19,201 nucleotides of DNA from Angelakisella sp. (GCA_020024515.1 JAHHTR010000035.1:1-19201); one strand, 5' to 3'; shown: positions 1-7,934, counted from the first letter of the stretch. Notes: generated from the sequence alone by a model not told the origin. Program-made: numbers and translations.

Positions 1-3
1 TTT

Positions 4-25
4 CTCTCCTGATGTTCCTATTATA
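4..25 (-). promoter_or_regulatory. Extended -10 promoter and ribosome binding site of a gene off the left edge
   Basis: Read on the minus strand, TATAAT lies at 25-20 and is preceded by TGA, which makes an extended -10 box. AGGAGAG follows at 10-4. This is the order expected for a gene whose start codon lies just beyond position 1. The leader would be only about 20 bases. No good -35 box is visible at the proper distance. The downstream gene cannot be seen. Confidence 0.4.
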
Positions 26-36
26 TCACATTACTC

Positions 37-46
37 GTGTATACAC
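37..46. repeat. 10-bp palindrome GTGTATACAC, possible operator
   Basis: GTGTATACAC is a perfect palindrome in the spacer/-35 zone of the promoter at 20-25. The placement would suit a repressor site, and some GntR/YtrA-type regulators use GTGTA..TACAC half-sites. That assignment is inference only; a 10-bp palindrome can occur by chance. Confidence 0.25.
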
Positions 47-220
47 TATCTAGCTATTATTTGATAATTATTATTCATATTAATGTAAAGAAAAAAGATG
101 TTAAATACATTTTTTGAAGTTATGTGTATGGCAATAACCTTCCACTGTCATAAATACTGTAATGTGGAAACTGATTTTTGCAATAAATTATTGATAGTAT
201 ATTATAAAACAAGTATAAGA

Positions 221-260
221 AAAAAACACTTTGTATTGTAATAGATACAGAGTGTTTTTT
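221..260 (-). terminator. Intrinsic terminator of tRNA-Thr
   Basis: AAAAAACACT (221-230) pairs with AGTGTTTTTT (251-260), and the stem continues inward with TTGTAT/ATACAG. On the minus strand the stem ends in a T-run, nine bases after the tRNA 3' end. The A-run on the other side could let it work in both directions. The remaining bases 60-220 are AT-rich and show no gene; only a weak 6-bp inverted repeat (TTCCAC/GTGGAA, around 140-175) was noticed. Confidence 0.8.
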
Positions 261-268
261 CTTGTAGT

Positions 269-344
<76 letters not shown>

Positions 345-363
345 AAAAAATTTTTACTAGTTC

Positions 364-392
364 AGTGTAGCATTTTAACTAAAAAAAGTCAA
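364..392 (-). promoter_or_regulatory. Promoter of tRNA-Thr
   Basis: On the minus strand TTGACT (392-387) and TACACT (369-364) are separated by exactly 17 bases. Transcription would start near 357, about a dozen bases before the tRNA 5' end. Both boxes are close to the sigma-A consensus. Confidence 0.65.
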
Positions 393-433
393 TATAAAAT
401 ATAAATTAATTTACTAGTATTGACGTACAAAAT

Positions 434-524
434 AAAATCTCCCATTCCTTGAACTACCCCAATTTGTGTAGACAGTACAAATTGGAGCAGTTCAGTTCAC
501 CTTAAATAAGTTTAGGGAGATTTT
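434..524. repeat. Long nested hairpin; inner part resembles fused ends of an IS3-family element
   Basis: The outer arms AAAATCTCCC (434-443) and GGGAGATTTT (515-524) pair perfectly. The inner arms 451-467 and 477-493 are 17-base inverted repeats with two mismatches, which become G-U pairs in one orientation, around a 9-base loop. The outward-facing TGAACT...CCCC...GTAGACA pattern recalls the terminal repeats of IS3-family (IS150-group) elements. The whole may be a vestige in which left and right ends have been joined by deletion. On the minus strand the outer stem ends in a T-rich tail 22 bases after the lipoprotein stop codon, so it may also act as that gene's terminator. The IS origin is from remembered end patterns, not a search. 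Confidence 0.5.
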
Positions 525-546
525 TATATAAATTTGATATTAAATA

Positions 547-1482
547 TTATTTTAGAGCTTTCATTATGTTGTTGTAAACTTCTTCGCCACCTTCTGACAT
601 TACAAGAACGATTGTACCATCAGCAAGTTTTTCAAGTTTTGCAGCTTTTGCGATTTCATATTGATCTTGTAGATATGTTTCAAATTGTTTCTGCATATTT
701 TTTACAAGAGTTTCAAGTACATTGTATACAAAATCCTCTTTGCCGACAACCGGTTTAAATATCATAACGTTATGTGCTTTGATCATTATCATTGACATTG
801 ACATTGCATAAGCTTCAAGATCTTCGACAGGATTTAGGGGTTTACCGTTTGCATCTACTAATGAAGAAAAATACATTTCAATATTAGCAAGTGATAGGTC
901 ATTATAGGCTTGGTTAGCAAGTTTTAGTTGAGTTTTTTGTTCTTCTGTCAGTTCAAGTTTAACTTCGCCTGATTTTGCTGAAAGTTCTTCAAGTAATTTT
1001 GCAGTATTAACAAGAGCTTGTTTTTGTTCATCAAGTTCTTTAAAATATTCTTTGTCTTCATCTGTTGGCTTTTCAGGACGTTCTTGAGTGAATACTGCTT
1101 GTTCTGAAAGAGATTTGTATTGTTTAGCACCCTCTGTCAAGAGATTTTTATTTGTATCTATATTTGTTGAAGCTGCTGTTTCCAGAGATACAAGGTATTT
1201 GTGCATATTAACACCAAAACCTGAAACAACGGGAACTACTTCAATTATTGGTTTTAGTTCCTCAGATAAATATGCGCTGTTGATTGCGTTTTGAAATTTT
1301 AGAGATAGGTTTTCTGTTGCATCAGGTGCATCAGGTTTTACAGGTGTCTCAGGCTTTGTTGTCTCACTTATTGAGTTTGATGTTGATGGCTCTGATGGTG
1401 TATTGGTATCATTTTTGTTGCCGCAAGCAACTGTTGATAGCATCATAACCAATGCAATAAATATAGCTAAAGTCTTTTTCAT
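547..1482 (-). CDS. Putative secreted lipoprotein of unknown function
   Basis: This 311-residue protein starts with a basic, hydrophobic signal peptide (residues 1-19) ending STVAC, so Cys20 is the likely lipidation site. The -3 residue is Thr rather than the usual Leu, a small deviation. Residues 21-58 form a Ser/Thr/Pro/Glu-rich linker that would hold the rest away from the membrane. The remainder is charged and predicted mainly helical, with Glu/Lys-rich stretches around 125-185 that could form coiled coils. I do not recognise the domain. A binding site TAAGGAGA sits 10 bases before the ATG. No neighbour shares the strand or an obvious pathway. It is probably a surface-anchored protein; any role as a substrate-binding or stress lipoprotein would be a guess. 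Confidence 0.85.
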   Translation of the reverse strand: MKKTLAIFIALVMMLSTVACGNKNDTNTPSEPSTSNSISETTKPETPVKPDAPDATENLSLKFQNAINSAYLSEELKPIIEVVPVVSGFGVNMHKYLVSLETAASTNIDTNKNLLTEGAKQYKSLSEQAVFTQERPEKPTDEDKEYFKELDEQKQALVNTAKLLEELSAKSGEVKLELTEEQKTQLKLANQAYNDLSLANIEMYFSSLVDANGKPLNPVEDLEAYAMSMSMIMIKAHNVMIFKPVVGKEDFVYNVLETLVKNMQKQFETYLQDQYEIAKAAKLEKLADGTIVLVMSEGGEEVYNNIMKALK

Positions 1483-1685
1483 AATTTTATTTTCTCCTTA
1501 AATAAAAAGTTTAATATACTACAAACTATATGTAATATATTCATTAAGTGTATCTAACTTTCATTTTTCTTGCATATAAATTATTTTTTTATAAATTATA
1601 TATATTTTACAATGTATATAAAATCTTTTATTATAATTATGTGAAAATTAAACTATAATTATACAAATTTACACGTATTAATTCG

Positions 1686-1712
1686 TTTACTTTATAAATA
1701 AAATGTGATAAT
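1686..1712 (+). promoter_or_regulatory. Possible promoter of the aro operon
   Basis: TTTACT (1686-1691) and an extended -10 TGTGATAAT (1704-1712) precede aroA with a 15-base spacer, somewhat short. The 272 bases between the lipoprotein start and aroA are otherwise very AT-rich. They hold repeated TATAATTAT motifs near 1631, 1654 and 1719 but no recognisable riboswitch or T-box. Confidence 0.35.
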
Positions 1713-1754
1713 ATATCTATAATTATAATTTTATTGAAAGGTAATCTCATAATT

Positions 1755-3017
1755 TTGAAAATAACTGTTTATGGTAATAAAAATATCGATGGCAAAATAA
1801 CTGCGATTAATTCAAAGTCACATTTTCATAGAATATTAATTGCGGCAGCACTTTCAAACGAAAAAACAATAATAAATAATATAGGAAATATCTGTGATGA
1901 TGTAAACTGTACCATTGATTGCATAAAGAATTTTTCATATGTATATATAAAAGATAACAGTATTGAGATAATAGGCAATCATTTTGATGAGAACGCAAAA
2001 ATTTTTAATTGTGGTGAAAGTGGTTCTACATTTAGATTTTTGTTGCCTGTTGTGTCGGCGTTGGGCTTAAATGGTTTTTTTGAGGCAAAAGATAGCCTAA
2101 GAAAACGCCCTATATGTGAATTTATGGAAGTTATGTCTTTGCATAATGCTGTGTATAGCAATGATAATTTACCGTTTTTTGTAAACGGAAAGTTAAATGC
2201 CGGAAAATATTATACAAGCGGAAACATAAGCTCTCAGTTTATAAGTGGTTTGATGTTTGCACTGCCGATTTTGAATGCTGACAGTGAAATTATACTTACC
2301 ACACCATTACAATCAAAAAGTTATGTTGATTTAACAAGAAAGGTGATGAGAGACTTTTCGATTGAAATAAACGAAACAAAAAATGGATACTATATCAAAG
2401 GCAATCAAAAGTATATTTCTCCACAAAAAATAACTGTGGAAAGCGACTGGTCAAATATTGCTTTTTTTCTTGCGGCAGGTGCGATAAATAAAAAAATTAC
2501 TGTTACTGATATAACAAATGATTCTTGTCAAGGAGATATGGCTTTTATTGATATACTGAAAAGATTTGGTGCAGATATAGAGATGAAAAATAATACTGTA
2601 TCAATTTCACCTAATAGATTGAAAGGAATAGAGATAGATATAAGTAACATACCTGACCTTGCACCCATAATATCAATAGTTGGCTGTTTTGCAGAAGGCG
2701 AAACGGTTCTTAAAAATGTTGACAGATTAAAATATAAAGAGAGTAACAGGATAGAGGCAATTTGTGGTAATATTAATGCAATAGGGGGAAAAGCCACTTA
2801 TATTGACAATTCAATAAAGATAGTTGGTGGAGATATATTAACAGGCGGTAATGTTTATGGATATAATGACCATAGAATAGTTATGGCTTTTGCAACAGCG
2901 TCTCTTTGTTCAAAAAAACCGATAATTATTGATGAAGCAGAGGCTGTAAAAAAATCTTATCCTGATTTTTTTGATGATTTTACAAAAATAGGTGGAAGTT
3001 ATAAAGTAACAGAATAA
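1755..3017 (+). CDS. aroA: 3-phosphoshikimate 1-carboxyvinyltransferase (EPSP synthase)
   Basis: AroA joins phosphoenolpyruvate to shikimate 3-phosphate, the sixth step of the cytosolic shikimate pathway. Family motifs appear in order: NSKSHFHR near the N-terminus (substrate-binding Lys/Ser/Arg), CGESGSTFRFL, RPICEF, SSQFISGLMFALP, ESDWSNIAFFLAAGA, KYKESNRIEAI and DHRIVMAFA. These cover both halves of the two-domain inside-out barrel, and the length of 420 residues is normal. No ATG exists near the N-terminus. The chosen TTG at 1755 puts KITVYGNK directly after the start, as in relatives, and follows GAAAGGT (1736-1742) at a rather long spacing. A TTG at 1734 would add seven residues but lacks a binding site. 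aroC follows 18 bases later, and this is the first gene of a five-gene aromatic operon. Confidence 0.95.
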   Translation: MKITVYGNKNIDGKITAINSKSHFHRILIAAALSNEKTIINNIGNICDDVNCTIDCIKNFSYVYIKDNSIEIIGNHFDENAKIFNCGESGSTFRFLLPVVSALGLNGFFEAKDSLRKRPICEFMEVMSLHNAVYSNDNLPFFVNGKLNAGKYYTSGNISSQFISGLMFALPILNADSEIILTTPLQSKSYVDLTRKVMRDFSIEINETKNGYYIKGNQKYISPQKITVESDWSNIAFFLAAGAINKKITVTDITNDSCQGDMAFIDILKRFGADIEMKNNTVSISPNRLKGIEIDISNIPDLAPIISIVGCFAEGETVLKNVDRLKYKESNRIEAICGNINAIGGKATYIDNSIKIVGGDILTGGNVYGYNDHRIVMAFATASLCSKKPIIIDEAEAVKKSYPDFFDDFTKIGGSYKVTE

Positions 3018-3035
3018 TATACAAGAGGAAGATAT

Positions 3036-4145
3036 ATGGGTAATAGTTTTGGAAAAATGCTAAAAGTGACGGTTTTCGGACAGTCACATAGTGTGGCAAT
3101 CGGTACGATTATTGACGGTTTGCCCGCAGGAATTAAACTTGATATTGATAAAATTAATGTTTTTATGCAAAGAAGGATATCAAAGTCAAGCTTTACAACC
3201 AAAAGGGTAGAGACAGATAATTTTGAAATACTGTCGGGTTTGGTTGATAATATAACTTGTGGCACTGCTATTTGTGCCATTATAAAAAATAATGACGCAA
3301 AATCAAAAGATTATGATAAGATTAAGGATAATCCACGTCCAATGCACGCAGATTATCCAGCTTACTGTAAATATCAAGGGTTTAATGATATACGAGGCGG
3401 GGGACAGTTCTCTGGCAGAATGACAGCTTGTATATGTTTTGCGGGGGCTGTTGCCGAACAGCTTTTGGAACATTACGGAATATTTGCAGTCAGTCATATT
3501 TCTTCAATCGGAGATATTTATGACGATAAATTTTGCGATATTAATATAAATAAAAATTTAATTAAAAAGCTGAAAACCGATAGCTTTCCTGTAATCAATG
3601 AAATAATAAAGGCAGAAATGTTTGATTATATAAAAGAAATTCATAGCAAGGGTGACTCTATCGGTGGCACAATAGAAACTGCTATTTGTGGTGTGCCTGT
3701 GGGAGTTGGTGAACCGATTTTTGATAGTGTCGAAAGTAAAATATCAAGTGCGATGTTCGGCATTCCTGCCGTAAAAGGCATAGGATTCGGAGATGGATTT
3801 AATTCATCTAAAATTTTGGGTTTACAATATAATGACGAATTTTATGTGGATAGTAACGGTGATATTAAGACAAAAACAAACAGACATGGAGGTATACTTG
3901 GCGGAATATCGACCGGTATGCCGATAATATATAATGTTGCCATTAAGCCTACACCTTCAATAGCCATACCACAAAATACAGTATCACTGAAAAACAAAAC
4001 AAATGAGATACTGAGAATAGAGGGTAGACATGATAGCTGCATAGTTCCACGGGCAGTGCCGTCTGTTGAGGCTATCGGACTGCTTACAATAGCAGATTTA
4101 TTATTGGAGAACAGAAAGGACAATATAATAAATGAATTTGAATGA
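3036..4145 (+). CDS. aroC: Chorismate synthase
   Basis: AroC removes phosphate from EPSP to give chorismate, using reduced FMN as a cofactor without net redox change. The 369-residue length is typical. Visible motifs are FGQSHS near residue 15 (with the conserved His), RPMHADY (second catalytic His), RGGGQFSGR, and GRHDSCIVPRAVPSVEA near the C-terminus with the catalytic Asp. Many bacteria have GESHG at the first motif. The GQSHS form is, as I recall it, common in clostridial enzymes, so I do not read it as damage. AGAGGAAG precedes the ATG at normal spacing. The 3' end overlaps the chorismate mutase gene by 14 bases, which supports co-transcription and coupled translation. Confidence 0.96.
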   Translation: MGNSFGKMLKVTVFGQSHSVAIGTIIDGLPAGIKLDIDKINVFMQRRISKSSFTTKRVETDNFEILSGLVDNITCGTAICAIIKNNDAKSKDYDKIKDNPRPMHADYPAYCKYQGFNDIRGGGQFSGRMTACICFAGAVAEQLLEHYGIFAVSHISSIGDIYDDKFCDININKNLIKKLKTDSFPVINEIIKAEMFDYIKEIHSKGDSIGGTIETAICGVPVGVGEPIFDSVESKISSAMFGIPAVKGIGFGDGFNSSKILGLQYNDEFYVDSNGDIKTKTNRHGGILGGISTGMPIIYNVAIKPTPSIAIPQNTVSLKNKTNEILRIEGRHDSCIVPRAVPSVEAIGLLTIADLLLENRKDNIINEFE

Positions 4146-4407
4146 AGTCAGAAACGAAATTGATACAATAAATACACAAATGCTTGATTTATTTATAAAA
4201 AGATTAGAATTATGTAGTTTTGTTGCGGAGTACAAGAAAAATAATAATTTACCTATAAATGACAGTAAACGGGAAGAAGAAATTTTGCAAAAGATAAATA
4301 ATTTATCTAATGAAAAATATTCAAAATATACAGAAGAACTATTTAAACAAATATTTGTGATAAGCAAAGAATATCAAAAAGACTTTTTGGAGAAAACTAA
4401 TGAGTAA
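4132..4407 (+). CDS. Chorismate mutase, AroQ class, monofunctional
   Basis: This 91-residue all-helical protein converts chorismate to prephenate, the branch toward phenylalanine and tyrosine. It shows the AroQ-fold pattern. The N-terminal helix reads VRNEIDTINTQMLDLFIKRLEL, broken here only by naming, with Arg7 and Arg19 as candidate active-site residues. It is followed by VAEYKK and then DSKREEEIL, the usual Lys and Arg-Glu contacts. It is not fused to prephenate dehydratase or DAHP synthase. AAAGGA lies 11 bases before the ATG. It overlaps aroC upstream by 14 bases and the aroE-aroK fusion downstream by 8 bases (ATGAGTAA). This is the only post-chorismate enzyme in the operon. The fold class is clear; whether it is feedback-regulated cannot be seen. 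Confidence 0.88.
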   Translation: MNLNEVRNEIDTINTQMLDLFIKRLELCSFVAEYKKNNNLPINDSKREEEILQKINNLSNEKYSKYTEELFKQIFVISKEYQKDFLEKTNE

Positions 4408-5674
4408 GAAAGAACAATATTATTTATTAGGAGAAACATTAAAGCACAGCTATTCCAAAATAATACATAGTAAAATAGCCGATTATAAGTACAACTTAAA
4501 GAATTTATCATATGAGCAATTTGATGAATTTATGAACGAAAAGCAATTTTCCGGTTTAAATGTTACTATCCCATATAAACGGGAAGTTTTAAAGTATTGT
4601 GATGTTTTTTCAAAAGCGGTTGTGGAAATAGGCAGTGCAAATACTATTGTAAAAAATCCAGACGGTTCGCTATATGCAGACAATACAGATTACAGAGGCT
4701 TTTTGCATCTTGCAAAAAAAACAGGAGTAAAATTTAAAAACAAAAATGTTTTGGTTTTGGGTAGTGGGGGAACAAGTCTTACTGTCAGAACAGCCACAAA
4801 AAATATGGGTGCAAAGAATATATATGTTGTATCACGTAATGGCAAAATTAATTATAATAATGCGTATGACTTAAAAGATATAGAAGTAATAGTAAATACC
4901 ACACCTGTCGGTATGTACCCGAATAATTACGCTTGTCCCATAGATATAACAAAATTTAACAATATTGAAGCTGTAATTGATGTGGTTTATAATCCATTAA
5001 AAACAGAACTTGTGCAAAATGCGGAAAGTATAGGTATAAAAAGCGGTAGTGGACTTTCAATGTTGGTTGCACAGGCTGTATATAGTGCGGAACTCTTTAC
5101 AGGGAGATTTATCCACAAATCAATTATAGACAAAATTGAAAATGAGATAAGAAAAAACTTAACAAATATTGTTTTTATTGGTATGCCCGGTTGTGGCAAA
5201 ACTACACTTTCAAAAATAGTTTCAAGGGAACTGAAACGAAAATATGTGGATATAGACAGATTGATAGTAAACAGTGAAAACAGAACTATACCGAATATAT
5301 TTAAAACAGATGGAGAATCTTTTTTCAGGAGTTTGGAAACAAAAACAATTAAAAAAGTTTCCAAAAAGACAGGTATTGTTATAGCAACAGGTGGCGGTGC
5401 TGTAAAAAATCCGGAAAATATAAAGGCACTTAAAAGTAACGGTTTGATTTTTTATGTAGACAGAGATGTCAGTGAGCTTTCAACAAAGGGACGCCCACTG
5501 TCTACATCAGCAGAAGAAGTACAAAAGTTATATGAAGAACGCAGTCAACTATATAATTTATATATGGATTATTATATTAAAAATGACAGTAAAACAGACA
5601 GTATAGAGAAAGTAGCGGAAAGGACAGTGGAGGTATATAATGAACATTTTGATAATAAATGGACCAAACCTTAA
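4400..5674 (+). CDS. aroE-aroK: Bifunctional shikimate dehydrogenase / shikimate kinase
   Basis: One 424-residue chain carries two consecutive shikimate enzymes. Residues 1 to about 252 match NADPH-dependent shikimate dehydrogenase: LGETLKHSYSKIIHS for shikimate binding, NVTIPYK with catalytic Lys60, SANT (Asn81), DNTDYRG with Asp97, the dinucleotide-binding LGSGGTS (about 120-126), NTTPVGM, and SGLSMLVAQ. Residues from about 256 match shikimate kinase: Walker A GMPGCGKT (261-268), DID for Mg and shikimate, GESFFRSLE, ATGGGAV, and the lid motif GRPLS (about 364). Both halves have their key residues, so both should be active. Dehydroshikimate would be reduced and then phosphorylated by the same polypeptide. 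The order dehydrogenase-kinase follows the pathway order. GGAG precedes the ATG by eight bases. The 3' end overlaps aroQ by 35 bases. Confidence 0.94.
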   Translation: MSKKEQYYLLGETLKHSYSKIIHSKIADYKYNLKNLSYEQFDEFMNEKQFSGLNVTIPYKREVLKYCDVFSKAVVEIGSANTIVKNPDGSLYADNTDYRGFLHLAKKTGVKFKNKNVLVLGSGGTSLTVRTATKNMGAKNIYVVSRNGKINYNNAYDLKDIEVIVNTTPVGMYPNNYACPIDITKFNNIEAVIDVVYNPLKTELVQNAESIGIKSGSGLSMLVAQAVYSAELFTGRFIHKSIIDKIENEIRKNLTNIVFIGMPGCGKTTLSKIVSRELKRKYVDIDRLIVNSENRTIPNIFKTDGESFFRSLETKTIKKVSKKTGIVIATGGGAVKNPENIKALKSNGLIFYVDRDVSELSTKGRPLSTSAEEVQKLYEERSQLYNLYMDYYIKNDSKTDSIEKVAERTVEVYNEHFDNKWTKP

Positions 5675-6068
5675 TATGTTGGGACTACGTGAACCCGATT
5701 TATATGGTAAAAAGACATATAAAGATTTGGAAAAATATATTGAAGATATAGCGAACAGTAAGAACATAAATATTGAATGCTGTCAATCAAACCACGAGGG
5801 ATATATAATAGATAAAATTCAGTCAGCATTTAATAAATTTGACGGTATAGTTATAAATGCAGGAGGATACACACATACAAGTATAGCTATTCTCGATGCC
5901 CTAAAAGCTGTAAATATACCAACAGTAGAAGTACATTTGACAGATATAAATGAACGAGAAGATTATAGAAAAAAATCTTTTATTTCAGAATATGCCATAA
6001 AAACATATATGGGAATGGGCTTTGAAGGATATAAAAAAGCCATTTTATATTTAATAAATCAAAAATAA
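5640..6068 (+). CDS. aroQ: 3-dehydroquinate dehydratase, type II
   Basis: This enzyme dehydrates 3-dehydroquinate to 3-dehydroshikimate, the substrate of the preceding fusion protein. At 142 residues it has the small flavodoxin-like size of the type II family, which forms dodecamers. Motifs are NGPNLNMLGLREPDLYG (flexible lid Arg and catalytic Tyr), SNHEGYIID, INAGGYTHTSIAILDAL and VEVHLTDINEREDYR (catalytic His). GGAGG (5629-5633) is six bases before the ATG and lies inside the upstream gene, giving the 35-base overlap. It is the last gene of the aro operon. DAHP synthase and dehydroquinate synthase are not in the window and must be encoded elsewhere. Confidence 0.95.
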   Translation: MNILIINGPNLNMLGLREPDLYGKKTYKDLEKYIEDIANSKNINIECCQSNHEGYIIDKIQSAFNKFDGIVINAGGYTHTSIAILDALKAVNIPTVEVHLTDINEREDYRKKSFISEYAIKTYMGMGFEGYKKAILYLINQK

Positions 6069-6112
6069 AAAAATCGGTTGTAGCCGTTATATATGGTTAC
6101 AACCGATTTTTT
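6068..6112. terminator. Bidirectional intrinsic terminator between convergent operons
   Basis: AAAAAATCGGTTGTAGCC pairs with GGTTACAACCGATTTTTT around a 9-base loop; the stem is about 18 bp with one G-U pair. The T-run at 6107-6112 ends the aro operon. The A-run at the other side becomes a T-run for the minus-strand operon that stops at 6120. One hairpin therefore serves both directions. Confidence 0.88.
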
Positions 6113-6119
6113 ATGATAT

Positions 6120-6626
6120 TTAAGGGGCAATAAAAAGATTTACTTGTGGTGGATAGTAAGTAAAAATAACAAATAAAATAAGGTAGACTATTAATATAAT
6201 GAAACCGATTATATTAGATAAAGAGTCTCTTAACAGATTGCTTGACATAATTTTGTAGGATATAAGATATGTTATGAACACAGAAAAAACAAAAATTAAA
6301 ATGTCAACTATAAAAAAGTTTGTACCGAAAATTCCTGTATATGTGTAAAAGATTGTTACGATAGAGAGCATACCTATAAACAGAGAGACAGCCTTTGCAA
6401 TAAAAAAGTTTACCTTATTTTTTCCATAAACAAAGTACTCTGCAAATGTAAAGATAAATACAGGATAAAATAGTAGTTTTAGATGTTCCCATACACTTTC
6501 GTTGATTGCCGAAAAAGCGGCGACTATGCCGTTATTGTCACTCCATTCATAAGTGAAATGCAAAAGTGTACCAAGTATAATAGTGAAGAAAAAGCCGAGA
6601 ATGTGCATTTTTTTACGTTTATTCAT
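6120..6626 (-). CDS. Small membrane protein, DUF6512-like
   Basis: The 168-residue protein is hydrophobic, with about five membrane segments: roughly residues 8-25, 50-65, 78-96, 103-123 and 137-158. The N-terminal signature LHFTYEWSDNNGIVAAFSAI followed by NESVWEHLKL is what I remember of the DUF6512 family, whose function is unknown. GGAGG sits ten bases before the ATG. It lies 91 bases after the antiporter gene on the same strand, with no terminator seen between them. It may therefore be read from the same transcript and fall under the fluoride riboswitch. The conserved His, Glu and Asn-Glu-Ser residues near the first segments could be functional, but no activity can be assigned. The family name rests on memory of the motif. 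Confidence 0.75.
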   Translation of the reverse strand: MNKRKKMHILGFFFTIILGTLLHFTYEWSDNNGIVAAFSAINESVWEHLKLLFYPVFIFTFAEYFVYGKNKVNFFIAKAVSLFIGMLSIVTIFYTYTGIFGTNFFIVDILIFVFSVFITYLISYKIMSSNLLRDSLSNIIGFIILIVYLILFVIFTYYPPQVNLFIAP

Positions 6627-6717
6627 TATACTATACCTCCTACTAAAAGAATATGTAATATATATAACTAATAGTACAGTATTGAAGGTGTAAATTTTGT
6701 ATAAATATGTAAAAATA

Positions 6718-7902
6718 TCAATTTTCGTCTTTTATCAGTAATTTTTTGTATGTTATGTCAATTAAAAAGGCTCCGATTGGTGCAGTAAACAGAATAGCCA
6801 CTACTGCAACGGTAAGTACTGTATCACCGCAGGCAAGTCCCATTGCTAGTGGTATTCCGCCAATGGCTGCCTGCACAGTGGCTTTTGGGATATATGCAAG
6901 AGCTGTAAATAGTCTTTCTTTTGCATTCAGTGGTGTATATATAAGTGATAGCAGAACACCTATTATTCTGAATATCAGTGCAAGTATCAGTAAAACAATA
7001 GTTTTCATTCCGGCATACAGGGCATAGTCTATATTTAAGGCGGTACCTACCAAAACAAAAAGTAAAATTTCGGCAGCAATCCAAAGTTTTGAGTATTTTG
7101 TGGATAGTCGTGTGGCAACGATAGGGATAATAGTTTTTATTACTATTCCTATCGACATAATGGAGAGAAGTGCTGAAAAAGGTATATATTGTTGTAAAGT
7201 TTTTTCATTTGCAAGTATCAGTATAGATATACTTAAAATTAGAACTACTTTGTTGCTGTCACGAAAATGTATTTTTTTAAATAGTTGCGATAAGAAAAAG
7301 CCCACAAGATATCCAAAGGCAATACTGACAATTATTGTTATGGGTATGGTTATTATGGATTTTATATCAAATTTTCCGTTTTGTGCCATATTTGTAAATG
7401 TTGTGAACAGTACAATGACAAATATATCGTCAACTGACGCTCCAGCCATAATTAACTGTGGAATAGCTTTATTTGTACCATACTTTTCTTCGTTGAGTTT
7501 GAGCATTTTCGGAACAATAACGGCAGGAGAAACAGCGGCGGTTACACAACCGATAATAGTCGCTTCAAGCACAGTAACATTAAAAAACAATTGTGCGAGA
7601 ATAACCATTCCCACTATTTCAAATATTGCCGGAACAAAGCACATTAAAACAGCAGGTCTACCAAGTTTTTTTAGGTCACGAAGTTCTATATTAAGTCCCG
7701 CACGTGTAAGTATTATAATAAGTGCAATTTGCCTTAAATCAGCGGATATAAGCAACATTTCGTCACTTATGAGATTGAGGCAGAATGGCCCTATAATAAT
7801 ACCGAGTATTAACATACCCATTAATTGCGGTAGATGTAATTGTTCAAATACAGTACCAAAGATAAAACCGAATAACAAAATAATCGCTAAACTATTAAGC
7901 AT
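6718..7902 (-). CDS. Cation:proton antiporter (CPA superfamily), fluoride-riboswitch controlled
   Basis: This 394-residue protein has about twelve to thirteen hydrophobic segments and no soluble C-terminal domain. The core shows the CPA pattern. LTRAGLN lies near residue 65. Next comes GCVTAAVSPAVIVPKML, a discontinuous-helix region. GASVDDIFVI follows, with paired Asp residues at the place of the ion-binding ND/DD motif of NhaA/NapA-like antiporters. PKATVQAAIGGIP, with a conserved Lys, lies near the C-terminus. It probably exchanges Na+ or K+ for H+ across the inner membrane. The gene is preceded by a fluoride riboswitch with its own terminator, so its job is probably linked to fluoride stress: either pH/ion homeostasis after HF entry or, more speculatively, fluoride export. 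AAAGGGG is the binding site, ten bases before the ATG. Confidence 0.9.
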   Translation of the reverse strand: MLNSLAIILLFGFIFGTVFEQLHLPQLMGMLILGIIIGPFCLNLISDEMLLISADLRQIALIIILTRAGLNIELRDLKKLGRPAVLMCFVPAIFEIVGMVILAQLFFNVTVLEATIIGCVTAAVSPAVIVPKMLKLNEEKYGTNKAIPQLIMAGASVDDIFVIVLFTTFTNMAQNGKFDIKSIITIPITIIVSIAFGYLVGFFLSQLFKKIHFRDSNKVVLILSISILILANEKTLQQYIPFSALLSIMSIGIVIKTIIPIVATRLSTKYSKLWIAAEILLFVLVGTALNIDYALYAGMKTIVLLILALIFRIIGVLLSLIYTPLNAKERLFTALAYIPKATVQAAIGGIPLAMGLACGDTVLTVAVVAILFTAPIGAFLIDITYKKLLIKDEN

Positions 7903-7934
7903 ATAAATATAACCCCTTTATTTTTTGTAAATAT

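Noticed and set aside
1483..1754. T-box or tryptophan-type leader before the aro operon
   Set aside because: No T-box sequence, specifier-loop stem or terminator/antiterminator pair was found. The interval is only AT-rich with short repeated motifs.
3036..4145. Damaged chorismate synthase because GESHG reads GQSHS
   Set aside because: The key His is kept and all later motifs are intact. To my recollection the GQSHS form is normal in clostridial enzymes.
7100..7906. 268-codon plus-strand open frame opposite the antiporter gene
   Set aside because: It is the antisense shadow of the antiporter. It has no family motifs and no binding site, and the minus-strand frame encodes a clear CPA protein.
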